Source of the DNA: Bacillota bacterium
GTDB taxonomy: Bacteria > Bacillota > Clostridia > Christensenellales > Aristaeellaceae
Assembly: GCA_023391725.1 (NCBI GenBank)
Contig: JAEWAH010000069.1
Location: 1-11,546, forward strand
DNA: 11,546 bases
Direction of reading: 5' to 3'
Positions 1 to 5,667 of this stretch are shown here, piece after piece. The position numbers and the translations under genes are program-made. A model generated the notes under the pieces. It had not been told where the DNA came from and ran no database searches. It saw only the letters and a list, made by a program, of their open reading frames with translations. Each line of letters opens with the position of its first letter. Within the stretch, counting starts at the first letter, position 1.

Positions 1-50
1 GGTTGTTTTTTTTTAAAAAAACCCCCCCCCCCCACCCCTCCAAAAAACTT
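1..50. other. Low-complexity homopolymer runs at window edge
   Basis: The first 50 bases are successive runs of T, A and C (about nine T, seven A, then thirteen C broken by one A) followed by CCCTCC and a further A run. This composition is unlike anything else in the window. It could be a natural intergenic tract, or a sequencing or assembly artefact at a contig end. I see no gene in it. Confidence 0.5.
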
Positions 51-94
51 CGTCCAGGGAAAGTGTAAGGATATCTGCATAAGCAAAAAATCTC

Positions 95-138
95 TATACT
101 GCGCTATCCGAAGGTCCAGGGCGTTAAGATCGCCCTGG
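95..138 (+). promoter_or_regulatory. Possible promoter element and leader hairpin before the GT-C operon
   Basis: A TATACT hexamer at 95-100 could be a -10 box, but there is no convincing -35 about 17 bases upstream, so this is weak. Just downstream, CCAGGGCG (116-123) pairs perfectly with CGCCCTGG (131-138) around a 7-base loop. No T-run follows, so it does not look like an intrinsic terminator. It may be a leader stem-loop of the operon that starts at 202. I do not recognise a known riboswitch class here. Confidence 0.25.
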
Positions 139-187
139 TCGCACCCGCAGGAGCGAAACTACCGTAATTCAGAATTCCACTTGCATC

Positions 188-193
188 AGGAGG
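188..193 (+). promoter_or_regulatory. Shine-Dalgarno site that sets the start of the GT-C gene
   Basis: AGGAGG lies 8 bases before a TTG codon at 202. A TTG at 181 in the same frame has no ribosome binding site upstream, and the AGGAGG falls inside the extra codons it would add. The TTG at 202 is therefore the better start. Confidence 0.75.
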
Positions 194-201
194 TGAGGAC
201 A

Positions 202-2172
202 TTGGCCGCAGCATCGTTCCTGCTTTTCTACCTACTATGCGGTGTCGCTATCACCTTTTTCCTGCTGCCTACCCATAAACCCCTCACCCGCTGGTGGCTG
301 GGTCTGAGCCTGGGTCTGTTCCTTTTTATGTGGCTGCCCGCGCTCATGGCCTTTTTTCTAAAATTCACCAAAACAGCCCACTACGTCTCCCTTATCCCTC
401 TGGTCCTCTTGACGGCCATCGCTTATTTATTCAGGGACAAGCGTTCCCCCCGCCCGTGGGATGCGGAAGAAACCACCTATATGAAAATCCTCCTGTGCAT
501 CGCCCTGCCTCTGACCCTCCTTGGCGGCTACCTCCAATACACCCACAACCTGCGCATCGCGTCAGACGGCAGCTACCACGTAGGCCAAAGCACCTACGGT
601 GACCTGGCGCTTCACACCGCTATCCTCACAAGCCTCCGGGACGCTTCCTTCCCCCCGGATTACAGCATCCTGCCGGGAGAACTGCTCACCTATCCCTTTT
701 TGATGGACAGCCTATCCACCTCCCTGTACCTTTTCGGCTTTTCCCTGCAGCTTTCATTGGTCGTTCCCGGTACGCTGATGATGGCTCTGTGCTTTGCTGG
801 CTACATCCTCATGATCCGGGAGATGGCGGGCAGCCGCCGTGCCCTGATCCTGGCCACGCTTTTGTTCTTCCTAAACGGCGGCCTGGGCTTTTTGTATACC
901 TTCGACCGGGCGGCGGGGGATTGGAAGGATAGGATCTTCGAGGTGCTGAACGGATTTTACAAGACGCCCACCAACCAACCCGATCCCTACAACCTGCGCT
1001 GGAGCAACGTGATCGCCGACCTGATGGTCCCCCAGCGCACCATCCTTTCCGGCTGGACCATGGTCATGCCTTGCATTTATTTGCTGTTCACCGCCTTTTC
1101 CCCATGGAAGCGGCAGGAGTCTTCCCCCGGCTTCCGGCAGCTGCTTCTGCTGGGCATATGGGCAGGGGGACTGCCCCTCATCCATACCCATTCCTTCCTG
1201 GCCCTGGGGCTCATGAGCGGCGGCTTCCTGCTTTATACCCTCCTGCATAGGCCTTCCGAAAAAACCTGGCGAAGCTTCCTCCCCTGGCTCTTATACGGCG
1301 GAATCACCCTAGCCCTGGCCCTGCCGCAATTAATCGGCTGGACCTTCTCCCGAGCTTCCTCCAGTGAGGATTTCTTGAAACCCCTCTTCAACTGGGTCAA
1401 TAATAATGGCAACGGCGGACTCATCGATTTTTACCTTTGGTTCTATATCAAAAACATCGGCCTGCCGGTGATTTTGCTTCTGTGTGCGCTGCTGGAGAAG
1501 AACCCGCGCCACCGCTTCCTGGCCGCCGGTGCCTTTGTCATCTTCCTGGTTGCGGAATTTTTCCGCTTCCAGCCCAACGAGTACGACAACAACAAGCTGT
1601 TTTACGTGTGGTACATGATCTGCGCCGTGCTGGCCGCGGATTATGGCGTAACGATTTTTGACCGCCTGCGTGGGCTTCGGGGACGGTATCTGCTGGCCGC
1701 CTTCACCGGCGTGGCCCTTTTCCTAAGCGCCGGGCTCACCCTCGCGCGTGAGGCGGTGAGCGATTATCAGGCTTATTCCAAAACGGATATCGAGGCTGCC
1801 GCCTACATCGAGGAAAACACCCCCGCCCACGCGGTGTTCCTCGCCGGGTACCAATACCACATCAATCCTGTCAGCTCCCTGGCGGGGCGCACCATCGTCT
1901 GCGGCCCCGACACCTGGCTGCACTATCACGGCTTTGATATTTCAGAACGCGCCATGGACATCGAGCGTTTCTACGCCGACCCCAACGGCAATCTGGACGT
2001 TCTCTCCAAATACAAAGTGGAATACATCTTCCTTTCCAGCAACGAGCGCAGCGACATGCCTGTGGATTACGATGGGCTGGAAAAATTGTTCCCGCTTTTT
2101 TATACCAGCGAGAATGGTGAGATCTCCATCTATGAAGTGTCACCTGAGTACCGCGCCGTCCCGGAGGGCTGA
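202..2172 (+). CDS. Large multi-pass membrane protein, GT-C glycosyltransferase-like
   Basis: A 656-residue protein starting at a TTG with a well-spaced AGGAGG. The first ~525 residues are mostly hydrophobic, with many membrane segments, and the last ~130 (from about 529) form a soluble tail. After the first membrane segments there is a loop with YGDLALH (132-138), then PPDYSILPGELLTYPF (151-166). An acidic residue in the first large outer loop followed by such a stretch is a pattern of GT-C enzymes, which take sugars from polyprenyl-phosphate donors on the outer face of the membrane; Asp134 is the candidate catalytic residue. The tail (IEENTP..., GRTIVCGPDTW, later VEYIFLSS) resembles the C-terminal domains of YfhO-like and related GT-C proteins. 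The stop is one base from the next start, and a GtrA gene follows, which fits lipid-linked sugar transfer to a surface polymer. The donor, acceptor and exact family are not known; the GT-C call is an inference from topology and loop motifs. Confidence 0.7.
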   Translation: MAAASFLLFYLLCGVAITFFLLPTHKPLTRWWLGLSLGLFLFMWLPALMAFFLKFTKTAHYVSLIPLVLLTAIAYLFRDKRSPRPWDAEETTYMKILLCIALPLTLLGGYLQYTHNLRIASDGSYHVGQSTYGDLALHTAILTSLRDASFPPDYSILPGELLTYPFLMDSLSTSLYLFGFSLQLSLVVPGTLMMALCFAGYILMIREMAGSRRALILATLLFFLNGGLGFLYTFDRAAGDWKDRIFEVLNGFYKTPTNQPDPYNLRWSNVIADLMVPQRTILSGWTMVMPCIYLLFTAFSPWKRQESSPGFRQLLLLGIWAGGLPLIHTHSFLALGLMSGGFLLYTLLHRPSEKTWRSFLPWLLYGGITLALALPQLIGWTFSRASSSEDFLKPLFNWVNNNGNGGLIDFYLWFYIKNIGLPVILLLCALLEKNPRHRFLAAGAFVIFLVAEFFRFQPNEYDNNKLFYVWYMICAVLAADYGVTIFDRLRGLRGRYLLAAFTGVALFLSAGLTLAREAVSDYQAYSKTDIEAAAYIEENTPAHAVFLAGYQYHINPVSSLAGRTIVCGPDTWLHYHGFDISERAMDIERFYADPNGNLDVLSKYKVEYIFLSSNERSDMPVDYDGLEKLFPLFYTSENGEISIYEVSPEYRAVPEG

Positions 2173-2173
2173 T

Positions 2174-2392
2174 ATGGAAGGATTTTTACGCTATTCCATG
2201 GCCCACGGCAAGCGCATCCGAGCCATTCTTATGATAGACGGGCGGATGGCGCAGCAAAATATAGCCGTCATTCGTTTTACGGATGAGGAGTTTACTTTTA
2301 CCTCTGCCAATCAAAAAACGCCCCTCACCTTGCCTTTGAGCTGCCTGCTGTCCGCAGGTTACGCCAGGGGAGACGCGGGGGAAGGGGAATAG
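2174..2392 (+). CDS. Small protein of unknown function (72 aa)
   Basis: The ATG lies one base after the stop of the upstream gene and has GGAGGG (2163-2168) 5 bases before it, so translational coupling is likely. The 72-residue product starts MEGFLRYSMAHGKRIRAI and ends with an acidic tail containing YARGD. It is soluble, has no signal peptide or membrane segment, and alternates hydrophobic and polar residues in a way that suggests a small beta-rich fold. I do not recognise the family. The neat spacing on both sides (10 bases to the GtrA start) argues that it is a real operon member. It may assist or regulate the neighbouring membrane proteins, but nothing in the sequence shows that. Confidence 0.75.
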   Translation: MEGFLRYSMAHGKRIRAILMIDGRMAQQNIAVIRFTDEEFTFTSANQKTPLTLPLSCLLSAGYARGDAGEGE

Positions 2393-2402
2393 GGGAATAT
2401 TT

Positions 2403-2882
2403 ATGGAAAAGATCAAAAACTTGATGAACGATAAGGCCCGTATGCGGGAGATCATCCTATACCTGGTGTTTGGCGTGCTCACCACAGCGGTCAACCTGGC
2501 GGTGTACGCCGGGCTGGTACTTTTGATCCCTTCCCAGCGCATCCTTGCCCAGCAGATCCTCTTTATTCCGGCCCGCCTCTACTGGTACCAGGCGGCCAGC
2601 GCCATCGCCTGGGTCGTTGCGGTGACCTTCGCCTATGCAGGGAACAAGATATTTGTGTTCAAAAGCCGCCATCTTTCCCGCTGGGAGCTTGTGATGGAGG
2701 CCACGTCCTTCTTCGGCGCTCGGGTGCTCTCCCTGCTGATCTTTGACCTGGCGGGACTCTCCCTGTGTGTGCAGGTCTTTCATATGGGAGATTTCACGGC
2801 CAAACTTTTAATGAACGTGCTGGTGGTGATCTTCAACTATATCGCCAGCAAGCTGGTGATCTTCCGTAGGAAGGAGCAATAA
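2403..2882 (+). CDS. GtrA-family membrane protein
   Basis: A 159-residue protein with four predicted membrane segments (about 16-42, 63-87, 99-124 and 131-154). It has two GtrA (PF04138) hallmarks: NKIFVFKSR after the second segment (81-89) and NYIASKLVIF in the last (145-154). The N-terminal stretch LVFGVLTTAVNLAVY (21-35) is also typical. GtrA proteins are thought to move undecaprenyl-phosphate-linked sugars across the membrane or assist that step, so that an outward-facing GT-C enzyme can use them. The gene lies 10 bases after the 72-aa gene, with AGGGGA at 2391-2396 as its ribosome binding site, in the same operon as the GT-C-like gene. Membrane segments 1 and 2 are separated by a rather long loop (about 43-62). 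The family call is firm; the sugar is unknown. Confidence 0.9.
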   Translation: MEKIKNLMNDKARMREIILYLVFGVLTTAVNLAVYAGLVLLIPSQRILAQQILFIPARLYWYQAASAIAWVVAVTFAYAGNKIFVFKSRHLSRWELVMEATSFFGARVLSLLIFDLAGLSLCVQVFHMGDFTAKLLMNVLVVIFNYIASKLVIFRRKEQ

Positions 2883-2886
2883 ACGC

Positions 2887-3351
2887 ATGACAGAGCCGGA
2901 GATCGTGCTGCTTTATAAGATTCCCGCAGGATCGCTGGAGAACCTCCGGGTACGGTCCGCCCTTGGCGAAATGTCCATCTCCATTAAAGAGGTAAGCCCG
3001 GAAGATGCGGCGCAGACCTTGGATGATCTGTCGGATACGGATGCTGTGAAGGACGAACGCTCCGCTTTGGAGAGCACGGCTCCTGCGCCGAAGGATTTCC
3101 CCGAAAGCGCCATGATCTTCTGTGGCTTCTCTCAGGATCGTTTGAAACTTGTCCTTTCCCGTCTTAAGGAAGCGGGTGCAAACCCCTCCTGCCTGAAGGC
3201 CGTATTGACACCCACCAACCGTGATTGGCGTCTTTGCGACCTGTTGGCGGAACTTATCCGGGAGCGGGAGGCCTTCGTTCAGATGCGGCGCAAGTCCAGG
3301 ACAAATAGTGACGCAAATAGCGCCGCTGCTCCGGCGGATAGTACGTCCTGA
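2887..3351 (+). CDS. DUF3783 domain protein
   Basis: A 154-residue soluble protein. The C-terminal half carries the DUF3783 (PF12646) pattern: MIFCGFS (76-82), a helix, then LKAVLTPTNRDW (103-114) and a following helix. The N-terminal part begins with a strand-like EIVLLYKI (5-12) and has an acidic linker (about 38-72). The last ~17 residues are rich in Ser, Asn, Ala and Asp and look disordered. The function of DUF3783 is unknown. The ATG lies 4 bases after the GtrA stop, with AAGGAG at 2871-2876, so it is the last gene of the operon. Whether it works with the glycosylation-type genes or is only carried with them cannot be told from the sequence. Confidence 0.85.
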   Translation: MTEPEIVLLYKIPAGSLENLRVRSALGEMSISIKEVSPEDAAQTLDDLSDTDAVKDERSALESTAPAPKDFPESAMIFCGFSQDRLKLVLSRLKEAGANPSCLKAVLTPTNRDWRLCDLLAELIREREAFVQMRRKSRTNSDANSAAAPADSTS

Positions 3352-3358
3352 CCAGCTT

Positions 3359-3419
3359 ATTCCCCTCCGTGGAGGGGTGGCCCCACAGGGCCGGGGTGGT
3401 TGCCCGTAGGGGCGACACC
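3359..3419. repeat. GC-rich intergenic hairpin element, possibly a dispersed repeat
   Basis: This short stretch holds nested inverted repeats: CCCCTCC followed by GGAGGGG, then GGCCC/GGGCC, then GCCC paired with GGGC. It has the look of the short palindromic elements scattered between genes in many clostridial genomes. A related GC-rich hairpin occurs at 8247-8271. Only one full copy is visible here, so calling it a dispersed repeat is an inference. Confidence 0.4.
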
Positions 3420-3453
3420 ATCACTTCTCATATGGCAATCCCCAAAAACACAA

Positions 3454-3493
3454 ATCGCGAAAATGATTTTTCATCTTCGCGATCCTATTTTTT
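3454..3493. terminator. Bidirectional intrinsic terminator between convergent operons
   Basis: ATCGCGAAAATGA (3454-3466) and TCATCTTCGCGAT (3471-3483) form a 13-base stem with one A-C mismatch on the plus strand; on the minus strand that pair becomes a G-U wobble. A run of six T follows on the plus strand (3488-3493, inside the last codons of the minus-strand gene). On the minus strand the hairpin is followed by TTGTGTTTTT. It can therefore stop both the GT-C/GtrA operon and the murA operon. Confidence 0.85.
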
Positions 3494-4003
3494 CAGTACA
3501 TCCTTAACCCAGTCCACAATCCGGTTGGGAAGCTGCCTGCTCCTTTTCGCGGCCAGTACCGCGTCCAGCGCTCCCTGGCGGTAACGCATGTTTTCCGGCT
3601 GGCGGCGCACCGCCTCCCGGTAGCTTTGGTGGGCCGTATCATATTGGCGCAGGCCCATCAATATCTGCCCCTGCAAATAGAACCAATCGCCGTCTTTGGT
3701 CTCTGCCCGGTTCAATTGCCGAAGCGCGCTTTCCAGGTTGCCCTGCTCCATCAGCTTGATGGCGAACCGCTTGGCTTCCTCCTGGGAGATGAGGTTGAAC
3801 CCCACCTTCTTTTCCGAGGCCAAGCGCAGCGCTTCCTCATAGGCCAGGTTCAAGGCGATGAGCTTATCCTGGGCTTTTTTTTGCTCTTCCGTATCGGTAA
3901 ATTGGTCTGGGTGGCAGCTTTTGACCATGGCGCGGTACGCGGAGCGTACCTGCTGGGCATCTGCATCATTTTTCAGCCCCAGCAGTTCAAAGGCGCTCGT
4001 CAA
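3485..4003 (-). CDS. J-domain (DnaJ-like) protein with TPR-like C-terminal region
   Basis: A 172-residue soluble protein. Residues 4-60 form a J domain with FELLGL at the start, the helix QVRSAYRAMVKSC, the essential HPD at 31-33, and a final helix ending in LAYEEAL. The HPD motif stimulates the ATPase of DnaK. After a linker, residues about 78-150 form helical pairs of TPR type (AIKLMEQGNLESALRQLNRA, then WFYLQGQILMGLRQYDTAHQ). It lacks the Gly/Phe and zinc-finger regions of classical DnaJ, so it is a specialised co-chaperone. The start is a TTG with AGGAGG (4013-4018) 9 bases upstream; no ATG is suitably placed. It follows murA by 28 bases, so the two are probably cotranscribed. Its client protein is not evident. 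Confidence 0.85.
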   Translation of the reverse strand: MTSAFELLGLKNDADAQQVRSAYRAMVKSCHPDQFTDTEEQKKAQDKLIALNLAYEEALRLASEKKVGFNLISQEEAKRFAIKLMEQGNLESALRQLNRAETKDGDWFYLQGQILMGLRQYDTAHQSYREAVRRQPENMRYRQGALDAVLAAKRSRQLPNRIVDWVKDVLKK

Positions 4004-4031
4004 AACCCGTCACCTCCTCAAGTGCGCGGGA

Positions 4032-5297
4032 TCAAATCTTCTCTCTGCAGATGTTGGCCCCCAAGGCACGCAGCTTTTGCTCAATATGCTCATATCCCCG
4101 GTCGATAACCCCGGGTTCATAAATTTCCGTAACGCCCTTGGCCATCAGCCCGGCCACCACCAGCGCGGCCCCGGCGCGGATGTCCGTCGTGGTCACCGGC
4201 GCGCCGAACAAGTTTGGTACACCCTCGATGAGAGCCGTTCGATCCACCACCCGGACCCTGGCGCCCATGCGCCTCAGTTCATCCAGGTGCTTGAAGCGCT
4301 GCTCCCATATGGTCTCCGTCACGATGCTGGTGCCGGTGGCGGTTGTCAAGAGAGCCGACATGGGCTGCTGCAGATCCGTGGGGAAGCCGGGATACACCTG
4401 GGTTTTCAGGTTCACCGCCCGGTGCGAGCTGATGGTGCGGACCCGAATAAAATCATCGCTGTCGGTCACCATAACACCCATTTCCAGAAGCTTTGCGGAA
4501 AGCGCCTCCATATGGGTGGGGATGCATCCGTGAATCACCACGTCCCCCCGGGTGGCCGCGGCGGCGATCATCAGCGTACCTGTTTCAATCTGGTCAGGAA
4601 TCACGGTATATGTACATCCGTGCAGCTTTTCCACGCCGCGGATGCGGATGATATCCGTGCCGGCGCCCTTGATGTTGGCGCCCATGCTGTTCATGAAGTT
4701 GGCCAGGTCTACGATGTGAGGCTCCTTGGCCGCGTTATAAATGATGGTGGTGCCGGAAGCTTTCACCGCAGCCAGCATCACGTTGATGGTGCCGCCCACG
4801 GTCACGATATCAAAAAACACGTCCGTGCCGGTAAGCTTGGGGCATTGGGCGTAGACGGTGCCGCCCCGCTCCTCGATCTGAGCGCCCAGGGCGGAAAGGC
4901 CTTTGATATGCTGGTCGATGGGGCGGCTGCCCAGTTCATCGCCCCCGGGGTAGGCCACCTCCGCCTTGCGGCCGCGGCCCAGCAGCGCACCCAGCAGATA
5001 CACGCTGGCCCTAAGCCTTTGGGTGTAATGATAGGAAACGTGGATCCCTTCCGCCGGGCGGGGATCTACCGTCATGAACTTTCCAGGCTCATGAGTCACC
5101 CTTGCGCCCAAGGAACGGAGAATGCTGATCAGGACCTTTACGTCCTCGATGTCGGGCAGATTTTCAATGGTGCAGGGCTCGCTGCTCAATAAAATGGCAG
5201 GAATCACCGCCACCGACGTATTCTTGCCGCCGCTTACACGGATTTGTCCCATCAGCGGCGTGCCGCCGGTAATCAAAATCTTCTCTATATCCGCCAT
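4032..5297 (-). CDS. murA: UDP-N-acetylglucosamine 1-carboxyvinyltransferase (MurA) with Asp at the usual Cys position
   Basis: MurA transfers enolpyruvate from PEP to UDP-GlcNAc, the first committed step of peptidoglycan synthesis, in the cytoplasm. The 421-residue length is normal. Visible motifs are SGGKNTS (22-28, with the active-site Lys25), RLRASVY (94-100), the mobile loop PGGDELGSRPIDQH (117-130), PGFPTDLQ near the substrate site, DIRAGAALVVAG, and IDRGYEHIEQKL near the C-terminus. In most MurA the loop reads PGGC; here residue 120 is Asp, encoded by GAT at 4938-4940. This equals position 115 of the Escherichia coli enzyme, where Asp is known in naturally fosfomycin-resistant MurA (Mycobacterium, Chlamydia). 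Clostridia often carry two MurA paralogues, so this may be one of two. The start is the only in-frame start after an upstream TGA. An unusual leader precedes it, and a J-domain gene follows in the same operon. Confidence 0.96.
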   Translation of the reverse strand: MADIEKILITGGTPLMGQIRVSGGKNTSVAVIPAILLSSEPCTIENLPDIEDVKVLISILRSLGARVTHEPGKFMTVDPRPAEGIHVSYHYTQRLRASVYLLGALLGRGRKAEVAYPGGDELGSRPIDQHIKGLSALGAQIEERGGTVYAQCPKLTGTDVFFDIVTVGGTINVMLAAVKASGTTIIYNAAKEPHIVDLANFMNSMGANIKGAGTDIIRIRGVEKLHGCTYTVIPDQIETGTLMIAAAATRGDVVIHGCIPTHMEALSAKLLEMGVMVTDSDDFIRVRTISSHRAVNLKTQVYPGFPTDLQQPMSALLTTATGTSIVTETIWEQRFKHLDELRRMGARVRVVDRTALIEGVPNLFGAPVTTTDIRAGAALVVAGLMAKGVTEIYEPGVIDRGYEHIEQKLRALGANICREKI

Positions 5298-5327
5298 ATC
5301 GCTGGCTTGAAGCCAGGATCACCTCCT
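5298..5327 (-). promoter_or_regulatory. Very long Shine-Dalgarno site linked to the murA start by a stem-loop
   Basis: On the minus strand AGGAGGTGATCC (5327-5316) matches the anti-Shine-Dalgarno end of 16S rRNA over 12 bases. The murA ATG lies 24 bases after AGGAGG, much farther than the normal 5-10. The gap contains a perfect inverted repeat, CTGGCT/AGCCAG with a 3-base loop (5316-5311 and 5307-5302). If this folds, about 9 bases remain between AGGAGG and the ATG, which is optimal. An in-frame TGA overlapping the Shine-Dalgarno site, with no start codon between it and the ATG, rules out an earlier start. Confidence 0.6.
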
Positions 5328-5355
5328 CGGGTTGCATCGGCCCTAAACGAGCCGG

Positions 5356-5397
5356 AAAGAAAAAGGCGCTGCGCCGCCCGCTTTGTGGCGGAGCGCC
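5356..5397 (-). terminator. Terminator-like hairpin inside the murA leader (possible attenuator)
   Basis: Read on the minus strand, GGCGCT-CCGCC (5397-5387) pairs with GGCGG and AGCGCC (5378-5374 and 5370-5365), leaving an 8-base loop and a 3-base bulge. TTTTTCTTT follows immediately (5364-5356). This is the form of an intrinsic terminator. It lies between the likely murA promoter and the murA ribosome binding site, and the only gene upstream is divergent. It may therefore attenuate murA transcription. I do not recognise a T-box or other known riboswitch around it. Confidence 0.55.
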
Positions 5398-5437
5398 AAA
5401 CAAATCCCAATTCCTCTGGGTTCAGAGCAATATATTC

Positions 5438-5466
5438 ATTATACACACAGTAGCTTCAATTTACAA
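5438..5466 (-). promoter_or_regulatory. Probable sigma-A promoter of the murA operon
   Basis: On the minus strand TTGTAA (5466-5461) is followed after 17 bases by a perfect TATAAT (5443-5438). The predicted transcript starts near 5431 and has a leader of about 134 bases. A small hairpin, CTCTG/CAGAG (5427-5423 with 5418-5414), forms close to its 5' end. Confidence 0.7.
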
Positions 5467-5542
5467 GAGCGCGGACAAAGCTGCCACCATCCGCATGCAT
5501 AAATTGTCTTTTGTAAAAAATCCCAAAAAGCATAAGGCTTCA

Positions 5543-5572
5543 TTGACATCCTTCCCCAAATAATGGTATACT
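5543..5572 (+). promoter_or_regulatory. Strong sigma-A promoter of the DUF3048 gene
   Basis: Consensus TTGACA (5543-5548), an 18-base spacer, then TATACT (5567-5572) preceded by TGG, which adds an extended -10. The transcript would start near 5579, leaving a leader of about 90 bases with a small hairpin (ATGGCG at 5610-5615 with CGCCAT at 5619-5624) before the ribosome binding site. With the oppositely directed murA promoter it fills the 370-base gap between the two genes. Confidence 0.85.
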
Positions 5573-5667
5573 TTCTTCGTTTGCATGCCATTCGCGCGTG
5601 GTTGTATCCATGGCGTGCCGCCATCCCCTCCCCGGATTTTTCCATAATATACAAGGAGGCTCATTCC

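Noticed and set aside
116..138. Perfect hairpin read as an intrinsic terminator or known riboswitch
   Set aside because: No T-run follows and no known riboswitch core could be recognised, so only a low-confidence leader hairpin is reported.
1..180. Reading frame of the GT-C-like gene is open back to the window edge
   Set aside because: The translation is a low-complexity run of Lys and Pro followed by residues unlike a protein domain, and the start at 202 is well supported.
181..201. TTG at 181 as the start of the GT-C-like gene
   Set aside because: It has no ribosome binding site upstream, and the AGGAGG at 188-193 correctly spaced to TTG 202 would lie within the coding sequence.
3858..5192. 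A 444-codon open frame on the plus strand opposite murA
   Set aside because: It lies antisense to a certain MurA gene and has no recognisable domain; such long mirror frames are common in GC-rich genes.
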